64,000 nucleotides of DNA from Curtobacterium sp. VKM Ac-2865 (GCF_015350905.1 NZ_JADKRZ010000001.1:434001-498000), one strand, 5' to 3'. Shown: positions 23,908 through 32,118, numbered from the stretch's first letter. Program-made: numbers and translations. The notes: generated from the sequence alone by a model not told the origin.

Positions 23908-24504
23908 ATGGGTGAGCTTCTCGGGTACGCGCGGGTGTCGACAACCGATCAGGACGCGGCGCTGCAGCTCGACGCGTTGAACGCTGCCGGCTGCTACCGG
24001 GTGTGGGTCGACACAATGTCAGGATCGCTCGAGCACCGTCCGGAGCTCACCAAGCTGCTCGATCAGCTCCGACCAGGCGACACTCTCGTCGTGTGGCGAC
24101 TCGACCGGCTCGGACGATCCATCCGGCATCTGATCGACCAGCTGCAGGCACTGGGGGAGCGAGGTGTCGGGTTCCGATCCTTGCAAGAGACGATCGACAC
24201 AACCTCACCCGGCGGCCGGCTCGTGTTCCACGTCTTCGCCGCCCTGGCCGAGTTCGAACGGGATCTCATCCGAGAACGCACGCACGCCGGCCTCACGGCC
24301 GCTCGAGCTCGAGGGCGGAACGGCGGTCGGCCGCCTCGACTGTCGGCCGATCAGGTACGAACTGCCAGGCGCCTGTACGAGCAACAGGACATGACGGTCG
24401 CCCAGATCGGCGACGTTCTCGGCGTCAGTAGGACCACGGTGTACAGGGCACTCCGGCGCGAGAGCGAGCCAGTCGCAGGCCGACGTCGAAAGACGTCCGG
24501 CTGA
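23908..24504 (+). CDS. Serine recombinase (resolvase/invertase family), copy B
   Basis: A 198-residue protein with the full small serine recombinase layout: YARVSTTDQD with the catalytic Ser near residue 10, VVWRLDRLGRS, and FHVFAALAEFERDLIRER leading into helix E. The C-terminal HTH contains MTVAQIGDVLGVSRTTVYRAL. An in-frame TGA just upstream fixes the ATG at 23908. It resolves or inverts DNA between short sites. It faces outward from the fluoride operon and is paired with the degraded copy at 16042. Confidence 0.93.
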   Translation: MGELLGYARVSTTDQDAALQLDALNAAGCYRVWVDTMSGSLEHRPELTKLLDQLRPGDTLVVWRLDRLGRSIRHLIDQLQALGERGVGFRSLQETIDTTSPGGRLVFHVFAALAEFERDLIRERTHAGLTAARARGRNGGRPPRLSADQVRTARRLYEQQDMTVAQIGDVLGVSRTTVYRALRRESEPVAGRRRKTSG

Positions 24505-24795
24505 CGGTCGGGCACCGCGCGGTCCGTGCGACCGATGAGCACGGGGTGTTGCGACATGTCTAGAGCCAAGACCACATCTGTCGCGGAACCCCCTGAATCG
24601 ACCCCATGACTGCGGCTCTCAACCGCACTGGGGCCGTGGCGTTGGGGCATACCTCAGCACTACGTCGATACGTGCTGACGCGGCAACTCGATCGCAGCCG
24701 CCCTTACGGCACAGATGATCGGCCGTCGGTGATGTCGGAGGTGTGATGAATAATTAGGATACGCGTGGCGATGGTGCCCGCAGAGATGAGAACCC
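24505..24795. other. Intergenic DNA, base shift before CBASS genes
   Basis: This 291-bp stretch has no gene. Its last third contains an AT-rich patch (ATGAATAATTAGGATA, about 24747-24762) with a possible -10 box TAGGAT, the likely promoter of the CD-NTase gene. The drop in GC starts here and continues through the next two genes. Confidence 0.5.
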
Positions 24796-25620
24796 ATGCC
24801 CGAGACCGCCGTCACTTGGCTCCGCAACACGACTAACTACTGGACGCCGTCGTCAACACAGTTTGCTGGAGCACGCAGTCACAGAGAGTCGATCCAGACT
24901 CGTCTCGACTCCGACCTCGGCATCTTCGGCATGTTTGAGATCGGCTCTCTTCGGCACGGAACTGGCATCTGGCTGTACAGCGACGCCGACTACCTCGTCT
25001 CGCTGAAGGGAACGAAACCGATCTCGCCTTTGACAACGTTAAACAAGGTGAAGTCGTCGCTACAGGCTCGGTTCCCGTCTACGACGGTCGTGGTTCGTCA
25101 GCCTGCAGTCGTGTGCCGCTTCTCAGACGGCGATGTTGAGGTTGTCCCTGGGTATTATACAGACGGGGGCTACTCAATCCCAGACCCGACCGGAGGATGG
25201 ATGCTCACCCACCCAAGTGCGCACAACACCTGGGTGAACGAAGTCAACAAGAAGTTCGACGGTGCTGCAAAGAAACTCGCCCGGCAGGTAAAAATCTGGA
25301 AGTATAAGCGGAACGTGCCGGTCTCGTCCTGCTACCTCGAGATGCGCGCCGCCAAGCACATCGATGGTGAGGACACGTACTTGCCGCTGTGGGACCTTTA
25401 CCTGTCTCTTAACAAAGTGAAGACAGCGGAGCTTGCCGCAATGAACGACCCCACCGGACTTGGTTCACGTTTTACCGCCACCTCGTCGGAATCGAATCGC
25501 GTAGATGCGCTGTCGAAACTATCCACCGCCGTATCGCGGGCATTGAAGGCGAAGGACTACGCCGCGGCCGGTGACGACGAGAATGCAATTGCACAGCTAA
25601 AGCTGCTGTTCAATGTCTGA
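24796..25620 (+). CDS. CD-NTase-like nucleotidyltransferase (SMODS type), CBASS signal synthase
   Basis: A 274-residue protein of the polymerase-beta nucleotidyltransferase fold. IGSLRHGTGI (Gly50-Ser51) is followed by YSDADYLV, giving metal ligands Asp63 and Asp65. DVEVVPGY supplies the third acidic residue, Glu115 in place of the common Asp. In CBASS such enzymes make cyclic oligonucleotides on phage infection. The following gene is a typical S-4TM effector overlapping by 8 bp, which supports the call. Codon use is visibly less GC-rich than in neighbouring genes, suggesting transfer. The product nucleotide cannot be predicted. Confidence 0.85.
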   Translation: MPETAVTWLRNTTNYWTPSSTQFAGARSHRESIQTRLDSDLGIFGMFEIGSLRHGTGIWLYSDADYLVSLKGTKPISPLTTLNKVKSSLQARFPSTTVVVRQPAVVCRFSDGDVEVVPGYYTDGGYSIPDPTGGWMLTHPSAHNTWVNEVNKKFDGAAKKLARQVKIWKYKRNVPVSSCYLEMRAAKHIDGEDTYLPLWDLYLSLNKVKTAELAAMNDPTGLGSRFTATSSESNRVDALSKLSTAVSRALKAKDYAAAGDDENAIAQLKLLFNV

Positions 25621-26530
25621 GCTTACGGGGCCGTCTGACTACTCCGCACCCTCCAGCGCTACAATTCAGCAACGGCAGAATGGGCTCCACGCGCTTCGCT
25701 TGCTCATTGCTCAACGCCGGCTTTACACGGGAGCGAAGCGGTGGCAGGGCGTGCGATGGGTTGGCCTCCTTGTATTGGGAGTGGGAGCCCCGTTCGTGTC
25801 ACTGCTCGCACCGACGTTCGCGATCACTGCGGGTGCCGTCACCGGAGTCTGGCTCTTCGCCGGGCGCACCATCCTGACCTGGTTGGAAACTCGAAGCATG
25901 GTGAAGGCTGCATGCGTGCAAGAGGAGCTCGATCACTACCTTTTCGATATGCCTCAGACCATCACTCGCGCCGAGCGCCCAACACCAGAAGAAATTGATC
26001 TGTTAATCCGTAGTGACGACGTGCGAGGAATTGCTGACCGTGAGAGGCTTACGAATTGGTACCCGGTTGATGTGGAGTCTCCAGGGGCAGTAACGATTGC
26101 GATCGCGCAACGGGCGAACGCCTCCTATACCGACCGCCTCATCCGGACTACCGTCGCCGTGTGGGCGGCAGTCACTGTTGTTTGGGTGGCCTCGCTAATT
26201 CTGTGGGCAGGGCTGACAGGAATTGCCCTGTCAGACTTCCTTCTAGGTGCTCTTTTTCCCGTGCTTCCAGCGTTTCTCGACGTAGCTGAGTACGTCATGA
26301 ACACGTGGAAAGCAGCGCGGGACCGTGCTGACCTCGCGACAACGATCGAGTCGCGTTTGGCTGTTGCTTCTCCGAGTATTGACGGGCAAGACCTCCTTGT
26401 CTGGCAGGAGAGACTGTTCGATCTGCGCCGGACCACACCTCAGGTGCCAAACTGGCTGTACAGAGCTACTCGCCGCCGAAACGAGCATGCAATGATTGCT
26501 GCTGCTCGTCAGCTGCGGACCGATCGTTGA
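25613..26530 (+). CDS. S-4TM family putative pore-forming effector
   Basis: A 305-residue protein with four membrane spans in two pairs (about 48-66, 68-86, 178-200, 203-222). The central soluble part contains LTNWYPVDVESPGAV and IAQRANASYTDRL, which recall the WY and QRxN...Y signatures of SMODS-associated 4TM proteins. Such proteins are thought to permeabilise the membrane when they bind the nucleotide made by the adjacent CD-NTase, killing the infected cell. With no accessory genes, this is a minimal type I CBASS. Confidence 0.82.
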   Translation: MSELTGPSDYSAPSSATIQQRQNGLHALRLLIAQRRLYTGAKRWQGVRWVGLLVLGVGAPFVSLLAPTFAITAGAVTGVWLFAGRTILTWLETRSMVKAACVQEELDHYLFDMPQTITRAERPTPEEIDLLIRSDDVRGIADRERLTNWYPVDVESPGAVTIAIAQRANASYTDRLIRTTVAVWAAVTVVWVASLILWAGLTGIALSDFLLGALFPVLPAFLDVAEYVMNTWKAARDRADLATTIESRLAVASPSIDGQDLLVWQERLFDLRRTTPQVPNWLYRATRRRNEHAMIAAARQLRTDR

Positions 26531-26671
26531 TTTTGGGTGAGTACCCGCAGGGACGCCGACCGCGCAGAATCTTCGGAAAGCGCTCGGAGCGGCGCTGCGC
26601 AAACAATTGGTGACGGGACTGAGAGGCGGATGGCTCCGCTGACATAAAACCGCGGTATCGGTGCCAATGAG

Positions 26672-26709
26672 AAGAGCCGGCCGCCCTCGAGGGCGCCCGG
26701 CTCTTTTCG
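26672..26709. terminator. Bidirectional intrinsic terminator between S-4TM gene and lsr2
   Basis: AAGAGCCGG (26672-26680) pairs with CCGGCTCTT (26697-26705) around an inner GCCCTCGAGGGC stem. A TTTT run follows on the right side, and the left side is flanked by an AT-rich tail. It sits between the convergent ends of the CBASS operon and lsr2. Confidence 0.82.
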
Positions 26710-26722
26710 TGGGGGAGTGGCG

Positions 26723-27067
26723 TCAGTGTGCAGCCTCGTAGGCGTCGCGGACGGCCTGGCTGATGCGGCCGCGGGAGGAGACCTCGTGGCCGTTCGCGTT
26801 GGCCCATTCGCGGATCTTCGCGAGCTCTTCCGAGTTCCCGCGCTTCGGCGCGCTGCCGGCACTGGGTCGTCCGGCCCGGCCCGTGACCTTGCGGGCTGCG
26901 GCGATGTAGTCGGAAAACGCTTCGCGGAGCGTGTCAGCGTTGTCGTCGGTGAGATCGATCTCGTAGTAGGCGCCGTCGAAGCCGAACGTGATGGTGCGGC
27001 CCTTGCCGTCTTCGATGGTGTCGCCGGTGAGGTCGTCGACGAGGTGCGTGGTGACTTTCTGCGCCAT
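26723..27067 (-). CDS. lsr2: Lsr2 nucleoid-associated xenogeneic silencer
   Basis: A 114-residue Lsr2. The N-terminal dimerisation domain runs from MAQKVTTHLVDDLTGD to FDGAYYEIDLTDDNAD. A Lys/Arg linker follows, and the C-terminal DNA-binding domain holds IREWANANGHEVSSRGRIS, with the RGR AT-hook-like motif that enters the minor groove of AT-rich DNA. Lsr2 silences horizontally acquired genes. A copy inside an accessory island, beside the AT-richer CBASS genes, may silence the island; chromosomal actinobacterial genomes usually have another. Confidence 0.95.
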   Translation of the reverse strand: MAQKVTTHLVDDLTGDTIEDGKGRTITFGFDGAYYEIDLTDDNADTLREAFSDYIAAARKVTGRAGRPSAGSAPKRGNSEELAKIREWANANGHEVSSRGRISQAVRDAYEAAH

Positions 27068-27174
27068 GGGAGGTCGCCTTTCGCTCGGGGATCATCTCCA
27101 CCCTGGCATAGCTGATCCCGTAGAACGCTTCGTTCGTTCTTCTTCCGATCGGCTGGTCGGGCAGACTGAGTGTG

Positions 27175-28206
27175 ATGTCTGATTCGTCGCCAGCTGTATC
27201 CGGGCATGCCGCTGCTCTTGCCGAGCTGAAGCAGCAAGTGCGCGCAGGCCGATTTGCGGCGCAGCGCCGCGTGAACACGGAACTCGTCCGTCTGTACTGG
27301 GGGATCGGTTCGACGATCCTGCAGCGCCAGGGTGACGAGGGGTGGGGCAGCAACGTCATCGGCCGGCTCGCGGCGGATCTGCGTGCTGAGTTTCCGGAGA
27401 TGAAGGGCTTCTCCCCGCGGAACCTCGCGTACATGCGCGCGTTTGCTGCCGCCTGGCCGGATGAGCAGATTCTGCAACAGGCTGTTGCACAACTGCCCTG
27501 GGGGCACGTCACCGTGCTCCTTGACCGGCTCGATGGCCACGCGCTCCGGGACTGGTACGCAGGCCAGGCGGCCGTGCACGGGTGGTCGCGGAACGTCCTC
27601 GAGCACCAGATCCGGTCCGAGGCGCACACCCGGCTCCAGGCGGCGCCGACGAACTTCGCCGAGGTGCTCCCGCCGGGGGACTCGGATCTGGCGCAGCAGA
27701 TCACGAAGGACCCGTACGTGCTGGACTTCCTGGCTCTCGACGGGGACGCGAAGGAACGCCACCTCGAGCAGGCACTCGTCGACCGGATCATCGACACCCT
27801 CCGCGAGCTCGGCGAAGGGTTCGCGTTCGTCGGCCGGCAGGTGCACTTCGACGTCGACGGCGACGACTTCTACGTCGACCTGCTGTTCTTCCACGTCGAG
27901 CAGCTCCGGTACGTGGTGATCGAGCTCAAGACCGGGAAGTTCAAGCCGGAGTACCTCGGCCAGCTCGGCTTCTACGTCGCACTCGTTGACGATAAGCTCC
28001 GCCGATCCCAGCACGCGGACACGGTCGGCCTGCTGCTGGTCGCGGACAAAAACGACGCGGTCGTCCGGTACTCCCTCGCGGGGCAGCAGACCCCGATCGG
28101 TGTCGTCAGCTACGACCTCCTTCCGCCCGCTGTCCGCGCGGCTCTGCCGTCGGAAGCCGACCTCGCAGCCGCACTGGCGACGGAGACCGGCACCCTCGAG
28201 TCCTGA
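27175..28206 (+). CDS. DUF1016/YhcG-family PD-(D/E)XK nuclease
   Basis: A protein of about 343 residues. The N-terminal YhcG domain has VNTELVRLYWGIGSTI, the SPRNLAYMRAFAAAWP region and LPWGHVTVLLDRL. The C-terminal PD-(D/E)XK nuclease core is YVDLLFFH then VVIELKTGKFKPEY (Asp235, Glu250, Lys252). Members often accompany restriction or defence genes, but the cellular role is unproven. The ATG at 27175 is preceded by an in-frame GTG; either could start. A short, almost identical fragment of a related gene survives at 31884. Confidence 0.9.
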   Translation: MSDSSPAVSGHAAALAELKQQVRAGRFAAQRRVNTELVRLYWGIGSTILQRQGDEGWGSNVIGRLAADLRAEFPEMKGFSPRNLAYMRAFAAAWPDEQILQQAVAQLPWGHVTVLLDRLDGHALRDWYAGQAAVHGWSRNVLEHQIRSEAHTRLQAAPTNFAEVLPPGDSDLAQQITKDPYVLDFLALDGDAKERHLEQALVDRIIDTLRELGEGFAFVGRQVHFDVDGDDFYVDLLFFHVEQLRYVVIELKTGKFKPEYLGQLGFYVALVDDKLRRSQHADTVGLLLVADKNDAVVRYSLAGQQTPIGVVSYDLLPPAVRAALPSEADLAAALATETGTLES

Positions 28207-28461
28207 CCAGGGGTGCGTGCCACCAGCAGACCCCGCCGTGTCTCACTGAGGGAACCGTCACCGGACACATCGCCGGGCGGGTCTGTTGAGACACCGAGAT
28301 CCCCGGATCCTGGCGGGCTCCAGAAACGGCCGTACGTGTGCGGTAGCCGATCGGCTACCGGACGCTCGCCCGACCGGGCAACCAGGGCAGATACTGGATA
28401 TCCGCTTGCGTGTTCACTCAAACCAGAGGAGCGCGTTCTTGTTGACCCGGAAGGACACGCA
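28207..28461. other. Intergenic region with GGTAGCC palindrome
   Basis: A 255-bp gap without a convincing gene. It carries the perfect palindrome at 28342-28359 (separate entry). The final bases hold a clear ribosome site, GAAGGA, for the gene at 28462. Confidence 0.5.
28342..28359. repeat. Palindromic repeat GGTAGCCGATCGGCTACC
   Basis: An exact 18-bp palindrome. Close variants lie at 6964-6981 and 30065-30082 (each GGTAGGC in the left arm). All three sit just after a rightward gene. They may be terminator cores or protein-binding sites of a dispersed repeat. Confidence 0.75.
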
Positions 28462-29715
28462 ATGAGTTGGCCCCCACACACCGAGGCCGAGGTTCGCGCC
28501 GCGATTGAAGCACGCGACGTATCTGAGTCGAATGTCCTGGACATGAAGGCCACAATCGGAAACACGGATTCGCAGCGCCGGGGCACGGCCAAGGATCTCG
28601 CGTCCTTCGCTGTAGACGGGGGAGCGCTTCTCATCGGGGTTCTGGAGCACAAGGACACGAAGACGTTCGAGGCTGTGCCGATTGATATGCACGACGTCAT
28701 CGAACAGATCGAGCAGATTGCGACCAATCGCGTGGATCCGCCGTTGGTCGTGCGTCCCCGCGAGATCCCGTCAGGCGAGGACGGCCGGGGCTACGTCTGG
28801 GTTGACATCCCCGCGAGCCCCGACGCTCCGCACATGGTGGACGGTCGGTACTACGGCAGGGGCGAGCGAACGAACCGGATCCTCACGGATGCGGACGTGC
28901 TGCGTCTCCACCAACAGCGCCGAAACGATCGTCAGCGGGTGTGGGACGCTCTCGACGAGCTCCGGTCTCGTGATCCGTTCCCCGGAGCCCGGCTTAATGG
29001 CGATGTGGCTCAGCGTCCACGTGCACAGTACGGGCACCTGTACCTCACGGCGACGCCGCGCCGCGCGGCCCCGAATATCGCGCAGCGACTGGTCTGGGAG
29101 GGCGTTGACACTTTGCCGCAAGTCGCCAACGCGATGGAACGTAATCTCCCGATCGTGCTCAGCGGTGGAGTGTCCGAGCTGTCTCCTTACGTCCGGCCAC
29201 TTCAGCGATCCTCCGCAGCGTCATTGAGCAACATTGTCGGGGGAGATGTCACCACGATCGAGGGGAACGAGAAGCGGGGGTTTGATCTGCGGTTACAGGC
29301 TGACGGCTCGATCGGCTTGACCGTGACATGCGTGAGCACGCCGTCACAGGGCCATAGAAGCGGCCGAGCGCGCGACGTCGTACTCCTCGCCAACGCGTGG
29401 CGGCTGCTGGGGTGGGTGAAGACTGTCGCCGAGGAGACCGGCTACAGCGGCACGTGGGACGTAGGGGTTCATGCAACTGAACTCTTCGGGACGCGGTCAC
29501 TCGTGTTTTCTGACGCCGCACGCTTCGACGAGAACGACGGACTTCCGTTCGACGAGAACGACTACCGGGAGGTGGCAAGCGCCACCCGAGTTGATCTTGA
29601 GGATCCGGCGATGACAGTCCGAGCGCTGACGGAGCCCCTGTTGCGTGCTCTGGGTACGTGGCAGTACTGGACCACTCTCATCCCATCGCTCTCGACCGGA
29701 TCAGCTCGGCCGTAA
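28462..29715 (+). CDS. AlbA_2/Schlafen-type putative DNA-binding domain protein
   Basis: A 417-residue protein. Residues about 15-150 show the AlbA_2 (Schlafen AAA_4) pattern: ESNVLDMKATI, RRGTAKDLASFAVDGGALLIGV, and later GRYYGRGERTNRIL before the ILTDADVLRLH tail that ends the domain. The C-terminal part (about 170-417) is not recognised and has no obvious catalytic motif. AlbA_2 proteins are common in defence islands, where the domain can be a nuclease or a nucleic-acid binder. The ATG at 28462 has a GAAGGA site. Confidence 0.78.
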   Translation: MSWPPHTEAEVRAAIEARDVSESNVLDMKATIGNTDSQRRGTAKDLASFAVDGGALLIGVLEHKDTKTFEAVPIDMHDVIEQIEQIATNRVDPPLVVRPREIPSGEDGRGYVWVDIPASPDAPHMVDGRYYGRGERTNRILTDADVLRLHQQRRNDRQRVWDALDELRSRDPFPGARLNGDVAQRPRAQYGHLYLTATPRRAAPNIAQRLVWEGVDTLPQVANAMERNLPIVLSGGVSELSPYVRPLQRSSAASLSNIVGGDVTTIEGNEKRGFDLRLQADGSIGLTVTCVSTPSQGHRSGRARDVVLLANAWRLLGWVKTVAEETGYSGTWDVGVHATELFGTRSLVFSDAARFDENDGLPFDENDYREVASATRVDLEDPAMTVRALTEPLLRALGTWQYWTTLIPSLSTGSARP

Positions 29716-29765
29716 GCAACCAGCATCTTCTGACAAACGTCGGCCACAGCCGTTACCCTCGCGCC

Positions 29766-30014
29766 ATGAAAAGACCCGCACCGAAGCCCGAGGGCTACGA
29801 GCGATGCGGATCGTGCGGCGCATTGGTCCGGGTCGTCGTCGCGGATGGGCTCGTCCGTGGGTTTGAGCGGCACAAGGTGCCATCAAGTCATCTGCGGTGC
29901 GAGAACGGAACGCAGCCCACAATGAAGCCGAAGAAGACGCCGCGGCGACCGCACAAGGGTAAGTCAGTCCGTGCCCTCGGCGGTGGGCTGCCGGGGCTCG
30001 GCAAACGCAACTAG
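29766..30014 (+). CDS. Small zinc-ribbon-like protein, unknown function
   Basis: An 82-residue basic protein. ERCGSCGALV and HLRCENG near residues 13-16 and 44 could form a small zinc site, and the C-terminus is Lys/Arg/Gly-rich (KPKKTPRRPHKGKS). It starts at an ATG after a short gap and may be co-transcribed with the AlbA_2 gene. The function is unknown. Confidence 0.6.
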   Translation: MKRPAPKPEGYERCGSCGALVRVVVADGLVRGFERHKVPSSHLRCENGTQPTMKPKKTPRRPHKGKSVRALGGGLPGLGKRN

Positions 30015-30064
30015 GAGCCGAGCGAAGCCCTCGCTCGTCGAAGCGATCAAGACTGCCGCTTTCT

Positions 30065-30082
30065 GGTAGGCGATCGGCTACC
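30065..30082. repeat. Palindromic repeat GGTAGGCGATCGGCTACC
   Basis: The third copy of the GGTAG(G/C)C-N4-GGCTACC element, 50 bp after the small zinc-ribbon gene. Flanking TCT and GAGA extend the pairing imperfectly. The position after a gene end favours a terminator role. Confidence 0.7.
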
Positions 30083-30144
30083 GAGACGAGGGGACAATCA
30101 CGGGTGAGCGATTTGTTGTCGGAGGGATAGAGGAAGATCGCTAC

Positions 30145-30369
30145 ATGGGTGAAACGCTCCGGGCGAAACTGCACCGTTCGATCGGGGGAGCGGTATGCCG
30201 TTCCCGGGCTCGTCACCGGCTCGTCCTCGTGGAGCATCACTGGCACGAGCTCGACGGCCCTTCCCGCATCGTGGCTTCTGCGGGCATCGAGCTGAACTTG
30301 ACGCCCATGGCGCACCATTCTGGCCGCCGGCCCTTCTGCACGACTTGCTGGCAGCTCCCCGGAGACTGA
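30145..30369 (+). CDS. Possible small His/Cys-containing protein
   Basis: A 74-residue frame with a GAGGAAG ribosome site 9 bp before its ATG and GC-rich third positions through most of its length. It holds VEHHWHELDG and a final CTTCW, which could be a metal site similar to the CQQC end of the GNAT protein at 30604. No homologue is recognised; it may be a remnant. Confidence 0.4.
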   Translation: MGETLRAKLHRSIGGAVCRSRARHRLVLVEHHWHELDGPSRIVASAGIELNLTPMAHHSGRRPFCTTCWQLPGD

Positions 30370-30603
30370 GCACGCGGCTCGTACCCTCGCGGAGACCTGC
30401 CCGCCGACGTCCAGTAGCGGACGCGACGTATCGCGGATGGTTTCAGATGCTGTCGCGTTTCGGGAACTACTGTCCGCCGCAGGGGCCTCACCAGCTCCTG
30501 CGCGGGCCGGAGTTGAGCTAACGGTCCTCCGGCCCGTCCCCACATCGGTGGGCTGGTGCAGACCGTGCGCCGAGCGATCGGCTATGGGACGGATCAAGCA
30601 GCG
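30370..30603. other. Intergenic DNA without a recognisable gene
   Basis: No frame here has a start, ribosome site and coding-like sequence. It separates the rightward small gene from the 3' end of the leftward GNAT gene. No strong hairpin is visible. Confidence 0.4.
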
Positions 30604-31524
30604 TCAGGCGGCGTCAAATGTTGTTCGTACCGCGCACTGCTGGCAGAGCCCAGCAGTAACGAGTGTCAGATCGCGGGCGACTGTCGCGACGTGGACGCCG
30701 GTGTCGAGGCGGCCACATCCGTCGCACCGGTTCTCAGCGTCGTACGGCTTGATCGCCTCGAGGTGGCCGAACTGACAGCCGTCGCAGACGATAGATAGCA
30801 CCGGGTCCCACCCGAGCAGGTGGGATCGCATCGGGGCGAGCTGCATATGAGGGCAGCTGCCGCTACTCACCGCGATCGCGTGGTCAGCGAACGCCCGGTA
30901 GCCGATGGAACGAGAGAACCGACCGGCCTTCTCCCGGAACTTCATTTCCTGGTCCACGCTCTTCTGGATGCGTGCGCGTTCGGACTGTTCGGTGGCGTGT
31001 TTGCCGGACCAGTAGCGGAGGGTGTGGACGTCGCTGTAGAAGTACGCCTGGTCCGGTTCTGTGAGCAGCCGTGCGCCCCTGCCCAGGCGTGGGTTCCAGA
31101 GGTCTGCGAGCGTGGCAACTAGGAATCCTCGAGCCCGGTACCACTCGATTGCTTCGGGTGTGTTGGAAGGGATGACCGAGCCGTAGAGGCCGACGATGTC
31201 GCGGGGGAGCCCGGCGATCGTGGCTTCGAGCAGCTGGCTGGCGATGCCGTGGTCTCGGTGGGTCGGCAGAACGGCGAGCGTGTGGATCTTCAACCAGCCG
31301 AGATCCTCGGGGTGTTCGTCACCGACCACGGTCCGGCCGTAGGAGAGCCCTGTCGCTATGTGCCCCACGACCTCGTCCCCGATGGCAGCGACGCGCGTAA
31401 TCGCGCGGGGGTCCTCAGTTGCGATGGCCGCCGGCCAGTCGAAGACGATGCCGGCGATCTGATGTGTCTGCCGGTCGATCTCGTCGACGTCGCGGAGCGT
31501 TGCTTCTCGGATCTCAACGTTCAT
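30604..31524 (-). CDS. GNAT acetyltransferase fused to a C-terminal zinc-ribbon-like domain
   Basis: A 306-residue protein. Residues 1-150 form a GNAT domain with the acetyl-CoA loop in LAVLPTHRDHGIASQLLEA and SNTPEAIEWYRARGF. A middle basic helix region follows. The last 90 residues carry cysteine pairs CDGC, CDGCG and CQQC, with SGSCPHMQ before, as in zinc ribbons. GNATs acetylate amines on proteins or small molecules; the extra metal domain may choose the target. The fusion is unusual. It is divergent from a small gene at 31638. Confidence 0.75.
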   Translation of the reverse strand: MNVEIREATLRDVDEIDRQTHQIAGIVFDWPAAIATEDPRAITRVAAIGDEVVGHIATGLSYGRTVVGDEHPEDLGWLKIHTLAVLPTHRDHGIASQLLEATIAGLPRDIVGLYGSVIPSNTPEAIEWYRARGFLVATLADLWNPRLGRGARLLTEPDQAYFYSDVHTLRYWSGKHATEQSERARIQKSVDQEMKFREKAGRFSRSIGYRAFADHAIAVSSGSCPHMQLAPMRSHLLGWDPVLSIVCDGCQFGHLEAIKPYDAENRCDGCGRLDTGVHVATVARDLTLVTAGLCQQCAVRTTFDAA

Positions 31525-31637
31525 GGATTTGGTTCCCTCCCTGTACCAACCTCTCCGCGCACCGTAACGGGTTCCCCTGACGCGGCGTCGTCCATACCGG
31601 TACAGAGAATAAAGCTGCGGCGGCTACGCTCCGCGAC

Positions 31638-31823
31638 GTGACAGATGAGCTCGAGGCGCTGCAGTGGCTCACCGTCGACGAGCTCGCGGCTGCACGCCGG
31701 CGTGCGATCAAGCAGTTGAATCTCCTCGACTCTTCTGCGGCCGACTTCTGGGAGTCCGAGGCTGCGCTGCAGCGCACGCTCGCGCTGATCGGGCTGGTGC
31801 AGGACGAGCGTCGCCGGCAGTGA
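31638..31823 (+). CDS. Small helical protein, unknown function
   Basis: A 61-residue, acidic, helix-rich protein starting at a GTG (MTDELEALQWLTVDELAAAR) with no cysteines and no recognised family. It lies 113 bp from the divergent GNAT gene. Coding character is moderate. Confidence 0.5.
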   Translation: MTDELEALQWLTVDELAAARRRAIKQLNLLDSSAADFWESEAALQRTLALIGLVQDERRRQ

Positions 31824-31883
31824 CCGTCGACGTCAAGCGTCGACCGTTATGCCCAGGCTGATCCACCCGCTGCGACGGCTTGG

Positions 31884-31975
31884 CGTGTCTCTACGTCATC
31901 GAGCTCAAGACCGGGAAGTTCAAGCCCGAGTACGTCGGCCAACTCGGGGTCTGTCTACGTCTAGCCCTTGTCTTG
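31884..31975 (+). pseudogene. Remnant of a DUF1016/YhcG nuclease gene
   Basis: The fragment reads YVIELKTGKFKPEYVGQLG, the nuclease core of YhcG, and at DNA level about 47 of 50 bases match 27920-27970 in the intact gene. The match breaks after the GQLG codons with an apparent short insertion, and no flanking parts of the gene remain. A related nuclease gene was evidently present and lost. Confidence 0.75.
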
Positions 31976-32118
31976 GCGAAAGGCGACGGGCGGGGCTCAT
32001 TGAACGAATTGAAGAACTCACGGTTGCTGAAGTATTGGGTTCGAGCAGCCGGCATCTTGAAATAGCAAGGAGGCGAGAAGTTAACCATGGTGAGATGGGC
32101 AAGGTGGCCGTTGCATAG

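Noticed and set aside
16042..24504. Classic Tn3-type transposon carrying fluoride genes
   Set aside because: There are resolvase-type proteins but no Tn3 transposase and no 38-bp terminal inverted repeats could be identified at the edges.
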